A stretch of 64,000 bases of DNA from contig NZ_VFEU01000006.1 of the NCBI RefSeq assembly GCF_007858255.1, positions 62,001 through 126,000 on the forward strand. Direction: 5' to 3'. The position numbers were made by a program, and so were the translations under genes. Positions 1-7,790 of this stretch are shown in pieces. This DNA is from Pseudomonas rhodesiae. GTDB taxonomy: Bacteria; Pseudomonadota; Gammaproteobacteria; Pseudomonadales; Pseudomonadaceae. Under the pieces are notes generated by a model. That model did not search any database and was not told where the DNA came from. It worked only from the letters and a program-made list of their open reading frames with translations. The stretch's first letter is position 1. Each line of letters opens with the position of its first letter.

Positions 1-109
1 TATGCATGGAGGCCGAGCATTAGAAACGGCCACGCCGGTCAGGATTCACCTTGCCGCCGCTCACAGTTTGTTACTATCGCCGTCCCTCGTTACCCGGAGT
101 CTTTACCCC

Positions 110-1663
110 ATGCAGCACCAGTGGGATGACATGCACCGCACCCGCAAGCCCACGTTTCTGCTGTGCGGCGAACCCCAGGGCGAGGTGCTCAATCTCTACG
201 TGCACGGGTATTCGGCATTCTTCAACCGGCAGCAGTTGGGCAATTTCACGCAACAACTGGCCGGCATCGAAGGCTCGACCAACCTGATGCTGTTCTGGCC
301 AGCGGGACATTTTCTGGAGAACCTGTTCGCGCCGTTCAAGGACGTGATCGCGGCCATGCTCGGCGGCGGCAGCCTGGGCGCGGCGACAGTGGGGGTAGGC
401 AAGGCCATTGCCTATTTCCTCGATCACTACAAAAGCGTTGAGGCGCGGGTCGATGAAGTGGCCAAAAGTTTGCTGCCCGAATTGGCCAGCTACCTGCAGC
501 AAGCGTCGTTGCCGGTGCAGCGTATCAACCTGATCGGGCATTCCCTGGGCGCGCGGATTCTGGTCAAGAGCCTGCTGGCCAACCCGGACACCGCTCGCGA
601 GTTGCCGCTGGACAACCTGCTGCTGATGGGCGGGGCGATCTGCACGTCGAGCCCGTGGGATGAGGTGTCGGCGCTACTGAAAGGGCGGGTGATCAACTGC
701 CATTCCAGCAAGGACTGGGCCCTGGCCATCAAGCCGGACACCGAGCGTTGTATCGGACGCTATCCGATCCCGGTCCCCCCTGCGCTTAAGGCCAAGGTCT
801 GCAATGTGCATCTGGCCACCTTCGATCACGCGGCCTATTGGCCGCAATTACGAACAGTGGTGCAGTACACCGATCTGCTGCACGAGCGGCGCGGCGTGAT
901 CCGTTCAGACCAGCGCAGCAGCGAAGTGCGCTTTGCCGAGGAGGACGCGGATCTGTATACGGCCCTGGTGCAAGGGCGGCCGGAGGAGTTGAAGTTTCTG
1001 GCCGAGCTGCTGGCGCCAAAACGCAGTGCCTCGATCGACGCCACGGTGCGTGACCCGCTCAAGTTGACCATCGCCTTGCAACGCATGGGCGGTGACAGCT
1101 TTATGAACCTTGCCCGTGGCCATGGCGTGAGCTACCGGCAAATTGCCGACGATGTGGCGCGGCGCCTGGGCATCACATTCGACGTGCCACTCGACACCCT
1201 GGCGTTGGCTGACCTTGAGGCCCGGATCGCGGAAAAACTGATTGCGCAGTACAAAGACAAACTCAGCAACGCCGACCGGCTGGTGTTCGATGCGGAACTC
1301 AAGGTGGCCGCGCAGAAAGAGCAGGGCGTCTTCAGTCGTTTCGACAAGGGGCGTTCGGCCACCGCAGCGTTGAGCGGCACCGCCCTGGCCGGGTTGACCG
1401 GTTTTATCCTGCGGCGTGGGGCGGCCTCGGCTATTCCGGTGGTGGGCCAGGCGTTGGCCGCCGCGATGCTGCTGGTGACCGGTGTGCGGGCGTTTTCCGG
1501 CCCGGCGTATTCGGTCACCACCCTGGCGGTGCTGGTGATCGGCGCGATTCGCCAACGCATGGAGCGCGAAGCGCTGAATCAGGAGCTGGACCTGGTGGTG
1601 CAAGTGGTGGAAGCGTATGACCTGCCTCGGGAGACGGTGATGCGCACGGTCGCGTCCGACTGA
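110..1663 (+). CDS. DUF726/TMCO4-like alpha/beta hydrolase
   Basis: Predicted serine hydrolase of 517 aa. A G-H-S-L-G nucleophile elbow places the catalytic Ser at about residue 145, preceded by hydrophobic strand NLI, as in alpha/beta-hydrolase folds of the DUF726 (TMCO4) type. The middle of the protein is charged. Residues from about 430 to 490 are strongly hydrophobic and Ala/Gly-rich (SAIPVVGQALAAAMLLV and TTLAVLVIGAI), which suggests membrane attachment near the C-terminus. The reading frame is open back to the window edge, but the ATG at 110 has a GGAG about 10 nt upstream and begins the conserved part, so I chose it; the ATG at 131 is an alternative. The substrate is not known. It is followed after about 40 bp by the co-directional mntH. 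Confidence 0.72.
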   Translation: MQHQWDDMHRTRKPTFLLCGEPQGEVLNLYVHGYSAFFNRQQLGNFTQQLAGIEGSTNLMLFWPAGHFLENLFAPFKDVIAAMLGGGSLGAATVGVGKAIAYFLDHYKSVEARVDEVAKSLLPELASYLQQASLPVQRINLIGHSLGARILVKSLLANPDTARELPLDNLLLMGGAICTSSPWDEVSALLKGRVINCHSSKDWALAIKPDTERCIGRYPIPVPPALKAKVCNVHLATFDHAAYWPQLRTVVQYTDLLHERRGVIRSDQRSSEVRFAEEDADLYTALVQGRPEELKFLAELLAPKRSASIDATVRDPLKLTIALQRMGGDSFMNLARGHGVSYRQIADDVARRLGITFDVPLDTLALADLEARIAEKLIAQYKDKLSNADRLVFDAELKVAAQKEQGVFSRFDKGRSATAALSGTALAGLTGFILRRGAASAIPVVGQALAAAMLLVTGVRAFSGPAYSVTTLAVLVIGAIRQRMEREALNQELDLVVQVVEAYDLPRETVMRTVASD

Positions 1664-1704
1664 TAAGCTGCACGCTTGTCGAGTGTGTTTGCCTGGGATA
1701 CCGC

Positions 1705-3024
1705 GTGAAATTCAGCCTGCCAAAAATCGCTACCGCCCCTTTCTGCCCGCCGGAAGTGGCCGGCTCCGTCATCGTTGATCCCAAGGCGTCGTTTTTCAAG
1801 CGCGCCCTGATGTTCGCCGGTCCTGGGCTATTGATCTCCATCGGGTATATGGACCCAGGCAACTGGGCCACGGCCATCGAGGCGGGTTCGCGTTACGGCT
1901 ACAGCCTGTTGTTCGTGGTGTTGCTGGCCAGCCTGGCGGGCATGGCGGTGCAGTGCCTGTGCTCGCGGTTGGGCATCGCCACCGGCAAAGACCTTGCGCA
2001 ACTGTGCCGCGAACGCTACAGCCGACGCTCGGCGCGCACCCAGTGGGTGCTGGCGGAAATCTCCATCATCGCCACCGACCTGGCCGAAGTGCTTGGCTGC
2101 GCCCTGGCGTTTCATTTGCTGCTGGGGGTGTCGCTGACCACCGGCATTGTCATTACCGCGTTCGACACCTTGTTGGTCCTGGCCCTGCAAAACCGTGGTT
2201 TCCGTCGCCTGGAAGCGATCATGCTGGCGTTGGTGGCGACCATTGGCGTGTGTTTCTTCGTCGAGCTGGTGCTGATCAAACCCCATTGGCCCGAGGTGTT
2301 CAGCGGCTTCGTGCCGTCATTGTCGGCGATCAGCGATGCGGCGCCGCTGTACTTGGCCATCGGCATCCTGGGCGCCACGGTGATGCCCCATAACCTTTAT
2401 CTGCACAGTTCCGTGGTGCAAACCCGCTTGATCGGCAAGGACCTCGCCAGCAAACAGGACGCGGTGAAGCTGGCGCGCATCGACACCATCGGCTCCCTGG
2501 CCCTGGCCCTGCTGGTGAACGGCGCGATCCTGGTGTTGGCCGCCGCCGCGTTTCACCAGACCGGCCACACCGATGTGGTGGAAATCCAGGACGCCTATCA
2601 CCTGCTCGACCCTCTGGTCGGCGGCGCCTTCGCCAGTATCCTGTTCGGCATCGCCTTGCTGGCGTCCGGACAAAGTTCGACCTTTACCGGCACCATCGCC
2701 GGGCAGGTGATCATGGAGGGCTACCTCAACCTGCGCATTCCCTGCTGGCAACGCCGCCTGATCACCCGTGGGCTGGCGCTGATCCCGGCGTTTGTCGGGG
2801 TGTGGCTGATGGGCGATGAGGCGATCGGCAAACTGCTGGTCCTCAGCCAGGTGGTGCTTAGCCTGCAATTGCCGTTTGCGCTGTACCCGTTGATTCGCAT
2901 GACCGGTGACAAACAACTGATGGGGCCCTTTGTGAATCGGCTACCGACGCGTTTGCTGGCGTGGCTGCTGTTCGCACTGATCAGTGGCGCTAATGCGTGG
3001 TTGATTGGGCAGTGGTTGTTCTGA
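1705..3024 (+). CDS. mntH: NRAMP-family divalent metal (Mn2+/Fe2+) transporter MntH
   Basis: Proton-coupled importer of Mn2+ and other divalent metals in the inner membrane. The protein is 439 aa, the usual length, and has about 11 hydrophobic segments. The two NRAMP metal-binding signatures are visible: D-P-G-N in GYMDPGNWATAIEAG near residue 50 and M-P-H-N in VMPHNLYLHSS near residue 230. The start is the GTG at 1705; no upstream ATG fits. It lies 41 bp after the hydrolase gene on the same strand. I saw no clear MntR or Fur operator, so regulation is unknown. Confidence 0.93.
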   Translation: MKFSLPKIATAPFCPPEVAGSVIVDPKASFFKRALMFAGPGLLISIGYMDPGNWATAIEAGSRYGYSLLFVVLLASLAGMAVQCLCSRLGIATGKDLAQLCRERYSRRSARTQWVLAEISIIATDLAEVLGCALAFHLLLGVSLTTGIVITAFDTLLVLALQNRGFRRLEAIMLALVATIGVCFFVELVLIKPHWPEVFSGFVPSLSAISDAAPLYLAIGILGATVMPHNLYLHSSVVQTRLIGKDLASKQDAVKLARIDTIGSLALALLVNGAILVLAAAAFHQTGHTDVVEIQDAYHLLDPLVGGAFASILFGIALLASGQSSTFTGTIAGQVIMEGYLNLRIPCWQRRLITRGLALIPAFVGVWLMGDEAIGKLLVLSQVVLSLQLPFALYPLIRMTGDKQLMGPFVNRLPTRLLAWLLFALISGANAWLIGQWLF

Positions 3025-3036
3025 ATCCAGGCATCG

Positions 3037-3414
3037 TCACACCAGGATCACCCATGCTGTGTATTGAGTCAGGCGCAGGTCGGCAGTCAACAGTTTGATA
3101 GGCTCATTCATAGCGGTTGCGACGATCAGGCGATCGAACGGGTCCTTGTGGTGATGGTCGAGATTTTTTACCGCGATGGCGTGCTCTGAGGTGATGGGCA
3201 GTTCCAGGAAGCCACTTTCCAGGCAGTATTCACGCATTTCTTCCAGGTCCACATCGAGTTTTCCCAGGCCGACCTTGATCGCCATTTCCCAGAATGTCGC
3301 AGCGCTGATGTAAATCTCTGTGGCACTTTCGATCAGTTTTCGGGCCTTGTGGGATAACTTCGGGTGGTCGCACAAGGCCCAGAGCAGGATATGAGTGTCC
3401 AACAACACTCTCAT
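3037..3414 (-). CDS. PIN-domain ribonuclease toxin, VapC-like
   Basis: Probable RNase toxin of a type II toxin-antitoxin pair, 125 aa, normal for PIN toxins. It starts with the PIN signature MRVLLDTHILLWAL. The acidic metal-binding set can be located: D6, E43 (FWEMAIK), D91/D94 (KDPFDRLIVATA) and D112 (LLTADLRL). The ATG at 3414 overlaps the stop codon of the upstream antitoxin gene as ATGA, typical of translational coupling in toxin-antitoxin operons. The active site looks intact, so the toxin is probably functional. The RNA target is not known. Confidence 0.85.
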   Translation of the reverse strand: MRVLLDTHILLWALCDHPKLSHKARKLIESATEIYISAATFWEMAIKVGLGKLDVDLEEMREYCLESGFLELPITSEHAIAVKNLDHHHKDPFDRLIVATAMNEPIKLLTADLRLTQYTAWVILV

Positions 3415-3629
3415 GGAAGGCTGCCCTCAATCGTAGATAGCAACTCATCTGGCAGTGGATCATCGAAGTCATCGGGGATCTCCAGCTTTCCCTTCATGGC
3501 GCCAATCCGCCGACGTTGCGCGTCCTTTGGCCAGCTATAGCCAAAACCCTGTGAACTATCGGAAACGGACCCAGCATTTACCGCAGCGGCCCGCTCAGTG
3601 CGTGAGTGTTTTTTATAGGTCAAGCCCAT
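3411..3629 (-). CDS. Short antitoxin-like partner of the PIN toxin (atypical N-terminus)
   Basis: A 72-aa protein directly upstream of and overlapping the PIN toxin gene by 4 nt, so by position the antitoxin. The C-terminal third (KGKLEIPDDFDDPLPDEL) matches the toxin-neutralising tail of Phd/YefM-type antitoxins that pair with PIN toxins. The N-terminal ~45 residues are polar and low in complexity and do not resemble the usual Phd DNA-binding fold. The start at 3629 is supported by AGGAG about 8 nt upstream on the minus strand. It may be an antitoxin that kept the toxin-binding peptide but lost or replaced the DNA-binding part, or the product of an old rearrangement. Confidence 0.7.
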   Translation of the reverse strand: MGLTYKKHSRTERAAAVNAGSVSDSSQGFGYSWPKDAQRRRIGAMKGKLEIPDDFDDPLPDELLSTIEGSLP

Positions 3630-3770
3630 GGCGCCTCTCCTGAAAAGATGTCGTCAAAGTCTGCCGTAACCTGCACTTGCCCTTAAATAGTGGCCCGTTA
3701 AATCAGAACGAACCTACTTTTTTCCATCAGAAAAATCCTCAACAGTCGCACGCCTCGTCATAGGCCCCTG

Positions 3771-4703
3771 TCACCTGTCCCAATACGGTACGGTGCCAAA
3801 ACACTCCACGAAGTAATCGATCACCGTACGCACCTTCAGTGACAGGCGCCGGCTGCCCGGCCACAACGCGGCGATCTGTTGCGGTTCGAGGGTGGTCGCC
3901 ACGTCGTAGTCGGTCAGTACCGCCTGCAAGGTCCCGGCACGCAGGCTGTCGCCAATCAACCAGGAGGGGAACACCACGAGCCCCAGGCTTTGTTCGGCGG
4001 CGTGGGTGAGGGTGTCGGCGTGGTTGCCGGTGATGGGGCCTTTGACGCTGTACGGCGTCCAGTCGCCCTGGGCACGGCGGAAAAACCAGCGTTGCTGGCC
4101 GGTGACGCCTTTGTAGGCCAGGCACTGGTGCCGGGCCAGTTCGTCGGGATGGCTTGGCGTGCCGTGCCGGGCCAGATACGCGGGGCTGGCGGCGATGCGA
4201 AAGCGCTGCGGCGCGAAAATGCGCGCCTGCATGCTGGAGTCGTTGAGCACACCGATGCGAAACAACAGGTCGGTGCCGTCCTGCAAGGGGTCGACGTAGG
4301 TGTCGGTTTGCTGGATATCCAGTTGCAGCTTCGGATAGCGCCGGCATAACTCGCCCAGCCATGGCGAGAGGTGGCGCTGGCCGAACACCATCGGCGCGTT
4401 GATGCGCACCAGGCCGCTGGGTTCGCTGTCCTGCTCCTGCAGGGCTTGCCCGGCGGCTTCCAATTGCTCCAGCATCAGGCGCGCATGCCGCCCGAGCAGG
4501 CGCCCGGCCTCGGTGGGGCTGACCGCGCGGGTGTGGCGATACAGCAACTGTTGCCCGAGGGCCTGCTCCATCAATTGGATCTGACGCGATATCGAAGAGG
4601 GCGCCAGGCCCTCGCGACGCGCCACTTCGGAAAAACTGCCGTGGTCCAGTACCGCGACAAACAGGCGCAACGCCTTGAAACTCAGCTCATTCAAACCCTG
4701 CAT
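3771..4703 (-). CDS. LysR-family transcriptional regulator
   Basis: A 310-aa LysR regulator. Residues about 8-66 form the winged helix-turn-helix (LRLFVAVLDHGSFSEVARRE, then SSISRQIQLMEQALGQQLLYR); the rest is the substrate-binding-like co-inducer domain, including ASPAYLARHGTP, usual in the CrgA/AaeR-type branch. An in-frame ATG exists at 4775, but the ATG at 4703 has CGGAG 6-7 nt upstream and starts directly before the HTH, so I prefer it. It is divergent from the two DUF606 genes across a 117-bp gap and probably controls them and itself. The inducer is unknown. Confidence 0.88.
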   Translation of the reverse strand: MQGLNELSFKALRLFVAVLDHGSFSEVARREGLAPSSISRQIQLMEQALGQQLLYRHTRAVSPTEAGRLLGRHARLMLEQLEAAGQALQEQDSEPSGLVRINAPMVFGQRHLSPWLGELCRRYPKLQLDIQQTDTYVDPLQDGTDLLFRIGVLNDSSMQARIFAPQRFRIAASPAYLARHGTPSHPDELARHQCLAYKGVTGQQRWFFRRAQGDWTPYSVKGPITGNHADTLTHAAEQSLGLVVFPSWLIGDSLRAGTLQAVLTDYDVATTLEPQQIAALWPGSRRLSLKVRTVIDYFVECFGTVPYWDR

Positions 4704-4820
4704 GGTGGCTCCGTGCTGTGCGTGTTGCGCAAAGGTGTTGTCGGCATACTCCCATTTATCGCACAGCGCGGCCACCGGATAATCCCCGCCATCTTTTCAA
4801 TCTTGAAACGCGGGTGATGT

Positions 4821-5309
4821 ATGCAGGCAAGTTCCATCGAAGGCGCGGCCCAGGCCAGGCCGAAAAGAAATCTATTGCGCTTGCTGCTGTTGCCGCTGGT
4901 GATCCTGGCCGGCATGGGCTTATCGGTGGAAGCCGGTTTGCTGGGGCCGTTGGGCGAGCAGGTGGGGCATTTGTGGGCGACCTTGAGTATTTTCGGCGTG
5001 GGTGCGGCGATTCTGTTTCTGCTGCTGTTGTTCAGTGGCCCGCAAAAAGGCCCGGCGCTCACCGAACTGCCACGCTGGCAGTTGATCGGCGGCTTCCTCG
5101 GGCCGATGTACGTGGTGGTGTTGACCCTGGCCACGCCGCACATCGGCATTGCAATGACGATGATCGCGATCCTCTCGGGGCAAGTGGGCAAGAGCGTGCT
5201 GATTGACCATTTCGGCTGGTTCGGCACGGCGCGCAAGCGGGTTAATGGCGAGCGCTGGATCGCGCTGGCGTTGATCGTGGCGGCACTTGTTTTGATTGCA
5301 CGAGGGTAA
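4821..5309 (+). CDS. DUF606 (YdcZ-type) DMT-family membrane protein, first of a pair
   Basis: A 162-aa integral membrane protein. After a short charged N-terminus (ending RPKRN) there are about five hydrophobic segments. PKWQL-like and DHFGWFG-type motifs (here PRWQLIGGFLGPMYVVV and IDHFGWFG) are those of DUF606 (PF04657), small half-size members of the drug/metabolite transporter superfamily. Such proteins often occur as adjacent pairs, and a second copy begins 4 bp downstream, so the two probably form a heteromer. The ribosome site is weak (GGGTGAT). The transported compound is unknown; the divergent LysR gene is the likely regulator. Confidence 0.82.
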   Translation: MQASSIEGAAQARPKRNLLRLLLLPLVILAGMGLSVEAGLLGPLGEQVGHLWATLSIFGVGAAILFLLLLFSGPQKGPALTELPRWQLIGGFLGPMYVVVLTLATPHIGIAMTMIAILSGQVGKSVLIDHFGWFGTARKRVNGERWIALALIVAALVLIARG

Positions 5310-5313
5310 GGCG

Positions 5314-5766
5314 ATGAATCTGATTTTTTTACTGATATTGGTGATTGCCGCCGGCGCGGTCCTCAGCGTGCAGGCGGCGATTAATGGCCGCCTGGGGCAG
5401 ACAGTCGGCGTGCTGCGCAGCAGCCTGTTGACCTTCGCGGTCGGTGCATTGACCACTGCGCTGTTGATTTTCTTCTTTGAGCCGGCCCAGGCCGTCAGCC
5501 TGCTGGACGTGCCCAAGTGGCAATTGACCGGGGCGTTGTTCGGCGTGGTGTACATGATGGTCATGGTGGGCGCGGTGCCGGTGGTCGGCACGGCGGTGGC
5601 CACCGTGGCGGTGATCGTCGGGCAATTGGGCATGGGCATGCTGATCGACAATTTCGGCTGGCTGGGCAACCCGGCCATCGAACTGTCCGGCAGCCGTCTC
5701 GTCGCCATGGCCTGCCTGGCCTTGGCGCTGGTGTTCATGTACCGCAGCAATACGCGCACCGACTGA
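5314..5766 (+). CDS. DUF606 (YdcZ-type) DMT-family membrane protein, second of a pair
   Basis: A 150-aa membrane protein homologous to its upstream neighbour: it shares AINGRLGQ, PKWQLTGALFGVVYMMV and LIDNFGWLG, and has about five transmembrane segments. I took the ATG at 5314 rather than the upstream GTG-type start because GAGGGTAAGG lies just before it and the protein then begins with its first membrane helix (MNLIFLLILVIAAG). With the previous gene it forms a translationally close pair (4-bp gap) and probably works as a heterodimer. Substrate unknown. Confidence 0.84.
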   Translation: MNLIFLLILVIAAGAVLSVQAAINGRLGQTVGVLRSSLLTFAVGALTTALLIFFFEPAQAVSLLDVPKWQLTGALFGVVYMMVMVGAVPVVGTAVATVAVIVGQLGMGMLIDNFGWLGNPAIELSGSRLVAMACLALALVFMYRSNTRTD

Positions 5767-5855
5767 TGGTTGGAACGATCCGCGCAGGCTGGCAGTCAGT
5801 GCTTATGGTGCCGGCGCTCGCCGCACCGTGACGACCATGAACGAGGAGTCTGACC

Positions 5856-6026
5856 ATGCCAGATCAAACCTGTGCCTGCCCACACTGCAAATGTGTGCTG
5901 GGCGTCGATGCGGTAATGAAGGACGGTAAGGGTTATTGCTGCCAGGGCTGTGCCGAGCACCATGCCCACGGTGAACCTTGTGCTTCGCCCACGGGGTGTG
6001 AGTGCGCCAAATCGGCGAAAACCTGA
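5856..6026 (+). CDS. Bacterial metallothionein (Pseudomonas BmtA/SmtA type)
   Basis: A 56-aa cysteine-rich protein that binds Zn2+/Cd2+ in thiolate clusters in the cytoplasm. It has nine Cys and several His: C-A-C-x2-C-x-C near the N-terminus (CACPHCKC), Y-C-C-x2-C-A-x-H in the middle (YCCQGCAEHH) and C-x-C near the end (CEC), in the spacing of Pseudomonas metallothioneins. The ATG at 5856 is preceded by GAGGAG at a good distance. The gene stands alone: the DUF606 pair ends about 90 bp upstream, and a strong hairpin follows 23 bp downstream. Its likely role is zinc buffering and cadmium tolerance. Confidence 0.9.
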   Translation: MPDQTCACPHCKCVLGVDAVMKDGKGYCCQGCAEHHAHGEPCASPTGCECAKSAKT

Positions 6027-6048
6027 AGGTGCCGTAAGTTCGGTGATG

Positions 6049-6072
6049 GTGGCGAGCAGCCTTGCTCGCCAC
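6049..6072. terminator. Perfect 10-bp stem hairpin between convergent genes
   Basis: GTGGCGAGCA and TGCTCGCCAC pair perfectly around the 4-nt loop GCCT. It lies between the metallothionein stop (6026) and the stop of the convergent small gene (6088), where a bidirectional terminator is expected. There is no T-tract on either side, and the sequence resembles REP-type stems of pseudomonads, so it may also be a REP unit. Confidence 0.55.
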
Positions 6073-6087
6073 GCAGGCCTGCAGGCG

Positions 6088-6360
6088 TTACTGGGTCTCC
6101 AGCTCCAACCGCAGGCTATGGTCGGCCAGGCGCTGACGGTCTTTGACCACGGCGCTGGTGCGTCGACCCTCCAGTGCGAACACCACGGTTTGCGCGTCTT
6201 GAAGATCTTCAGGTAAAGGCTGGAACACATCGAGCACCAGCCAATCGGGTGTGTGCTGAAGGCTGACCTGACATTCGGCATGTTTGGCCAGCGGACCGAA
6301 CAGGGTGTTTTGGGTGTAATCGATCCGCGCCTTGCCGTTGACTCTTTGCGGTAAAACCAT
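6088..6360 (-). CDS. Hypothetical protein, 90 aa
   Basis: I do not recognise this family. The protein is soluble, mixed alpha/beta in appearance, begins MVLPQRVNGKARIDYTQNT and has no signal peptide, membrane segment or cysteine pair. The start is well supported: AAGGAGATAACCCC stands directly before the ATG at 6360. It is the second gene of a two-gene unit, 16 bp after the 80-aa gene upstream on the same strand. Confidence 0.7.
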   Translation of the reverse strand: MVLPQRVNGKARIDYTQNTLFGPLAKHAECQVSLQHTPDWLVLDVFQPLPEDLQDAQTVVFALEGRRTSAVVKDRQRLADHSLRLELETQ

Positions 6361-6376
6361 GGGGTTATCTCCTTGT

Positions 6377-6619
6377 TCACGCCTGGGCGCGCGCGTCCGA
6401 GCGGCGCCATTGCACATTCTGGATGCCGTATTTCTCAGCCTGGGCCGGGCTGGTTTTTTTCACCTGTTCCCGCGCGAAGCGGCCAATACGGCCGACGCCC
6501 GCGTCACAACTGGCCCAATGCCAGGCTTCCAGAGTGTCGAGTTTTTCCAGGCGGATAATGAATGACTTGGCTTCGCCATGAAGGGTGTAGTCGATCACAA
6601 ACAGTTTTGCGTTATTCAT
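6377..6619 (-). CDS. Hypothetical protein, 80 aa (possibly DUF6555-like)
   Basis: A small basic protein (MNNAKLFVIDYTLHGEAKSF..., with EAWHWASCDAGVGRIGRF in the middle) with no signal peptide. The W-H-W-A-S-C-D-A-G core recalls a short Pseudomonas protein family that I believe is DUF6555; this is from memory and not certain. The function is unknown. It is the first gene of a pair with the 90-aa gene and is divergent from the AraC regulator that starts at 6736. Confidence 0.7.
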   Translation of the reverse strand: MNNAKLFVIDYTLHGEAKSFIIRLEKLDTLEAWHWASCDAGVGRIGRFAREQVKKTSPAQAEKYGIQNVQWRRSDARAQA

Positions 6620-6735
6620 GGGGCCATCGTCCCTGGTGGTGTAAGCAAGTGATCCTGGGGCGCGCTAAAAATTCACTCGGACTGTCGAGCGGTGCTGTTT
6701 ACCATGGCGGCTCATTCACCACCGACTGACCGACC

Positions 6736-7500
6736 ATGGCCCTGGCCTCGCCCCCCGACCTCACCGATCACGCCGTTCCCGTGCAGCCGTTGGCGCGCAC
6801 TTACCCGCGCGGCCTGTACATCGAACCGCACCGCCATGATTGGGGCCAGTTGCTCTACGCCATGAGCGGCGTGATGTGGGTGGAAACCCCGCGCGAAGCC
6901 CTGGTGGTGCCGCCCCAGCGTGCGGTCTGGCTGCCACCGGGGGTGGAACACGGGATTCGCGTGGTGTCGGATTTGCAGATGCGCAACATCTACCTGCGCC
7001 CGGCGTTGGCGGCGACGCTGGATGCCGAGGTACAGGTGATTGAGGTCGCACGGCTGCTGCGCGAGCTGATCGTCACGCTGGTGGAGCAGGGGGACAGCAG
7101 CGATGGCGCCTACTACGACGCGGTGGTGGGCTTGGCCCTGCTGGAACTGCACCGCGCGCGGCGTTCGTCGATCCGCATCGCCATGCCGGTAGACGCCGAC
7201 CGCCGCCTGATCAACGCGTGCCAGGCGGTTATGGCGGCGCCGTCCCTGGCGATCGCGTTCGAGCAGCATGCCGAAGCGGCGGGTGCCAGTGTGCGTACCC
7301 TGGCGCGGTTGTTCCAGACTTACTTGGGTATGGGCTTCGCCGAGTGGCGACGTCAGGTGCAATTGGCCACGGCGGTGGCAGCGCTGATCCAGGGGCAGTC
7401 GGTGAGTGGCATCGCCCGCGCGCTGGGCTATTCGCCGAGCAGTTTCAGCGACATGTTCCGCCGCGAGCTGGGAGTGGCGCCGTCGCAGTACTGCAGTTGA
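6736..7500 (+). CDS. AraC-family regulator with N-terminal cupin domain
   Basis: A 254-aa regulator. Residues about 20-90 are an AraC-binding cupin (EPHRHDWGQLLYAMSGVMWV, then PPQRAVWLPPGVEHGI); residues about 155-254 form the double HTH of the AraC/XylS type, ending with SVSGIARALGYSPSSFSDMF. The combination HRHDWGQLLY...G is typical of a large group of pseudomonad regulators that control adjacent transporters or oxidoreductases. No clear ribosome site precedes the ATG. The co-directional XapX and MDR genes downstream are possible targets. Confidence 0.88.
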   Translation: MALASPPDLTDHAVPVQPLARTYPRGLYIEPHRHDWGQLLYAMSGVMWVETPREALVVPPQRAVWLPPGVEHGIRVVSDLQMRNIYLRPALAATLDAEVQVIEVARLLRELIVTLVEQGDSSDGAYYDAVVGLALLELHRARRSSIRIAMPVDADRRLINACQAVMAAPSLAIAFEQHAEAAGASVRTLARLFQTYLGMGFAEWRRQVQLATAVAALIQGQSVSGIARALGYSPSSFSDMFRRELGVAPSQYCS

Positions 7501-7589
7501 AGAGTTGGCCGAAATCCTGAAGCAGTTGGCCGATGCCGGCGCGGCGCGCTGCTTAGACTGGCGCCTTCAACTGACACGGCGTAATCCCC

Positions 7590-7763
7590 ATGGACTATCT
7601 GATTTCCCTTGCCATCGGCCTGCTGGTGGGCGTGCTCTACGGCGCCCTGGATTTCCGTTCGCCCGCACCGCCGGCCATCGCCCTGGTGGGCCTGCTGGGC
7701 ATGCTGCTGGGCGAAAAGCTCTGGCCCATGGGCCGGCATCTGGTCAGCGGCTGGTTGTCCTGA
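7590..7763 (+). CDS. XapX-domain (DUF1427) small membrane protein
   Basis: A 57-aa protein, MDYLISLAIGLLVGVLYGAL followed by FRSPAPPAIALVGLLGMLLGE. Two transmembrane segments around an R-S-P-A-P-P turn are the signature of the XapX domain. These short proteins commonly sit next to LysR/AraC regulators and oxidoreductase or hydrolase genes; their function is unknown. The ATG at 7590 begins the first helix directly. The gene is 27 bp upstream of the MDR oxidoreductase and probably in the same transcript. Confidence 0.85.
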   Translation: MDYLISLAIGLLVGVLYGALDFRSPAPPAIALVGLLGMLLGEKLWPMGRHLVSGWLS

Positions 7764-7790
7764 AGCCTTTTCTTCTGCTGGAGAGTGAAC

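Noticed and set aside
3455..3643. Plus-strand open frame opposite the antitoxin gene
   Set aside because: It lacks a ribosome site and protein-like composition, while the minus-strand gene has a strong AGGAG and overlaps the toxin.
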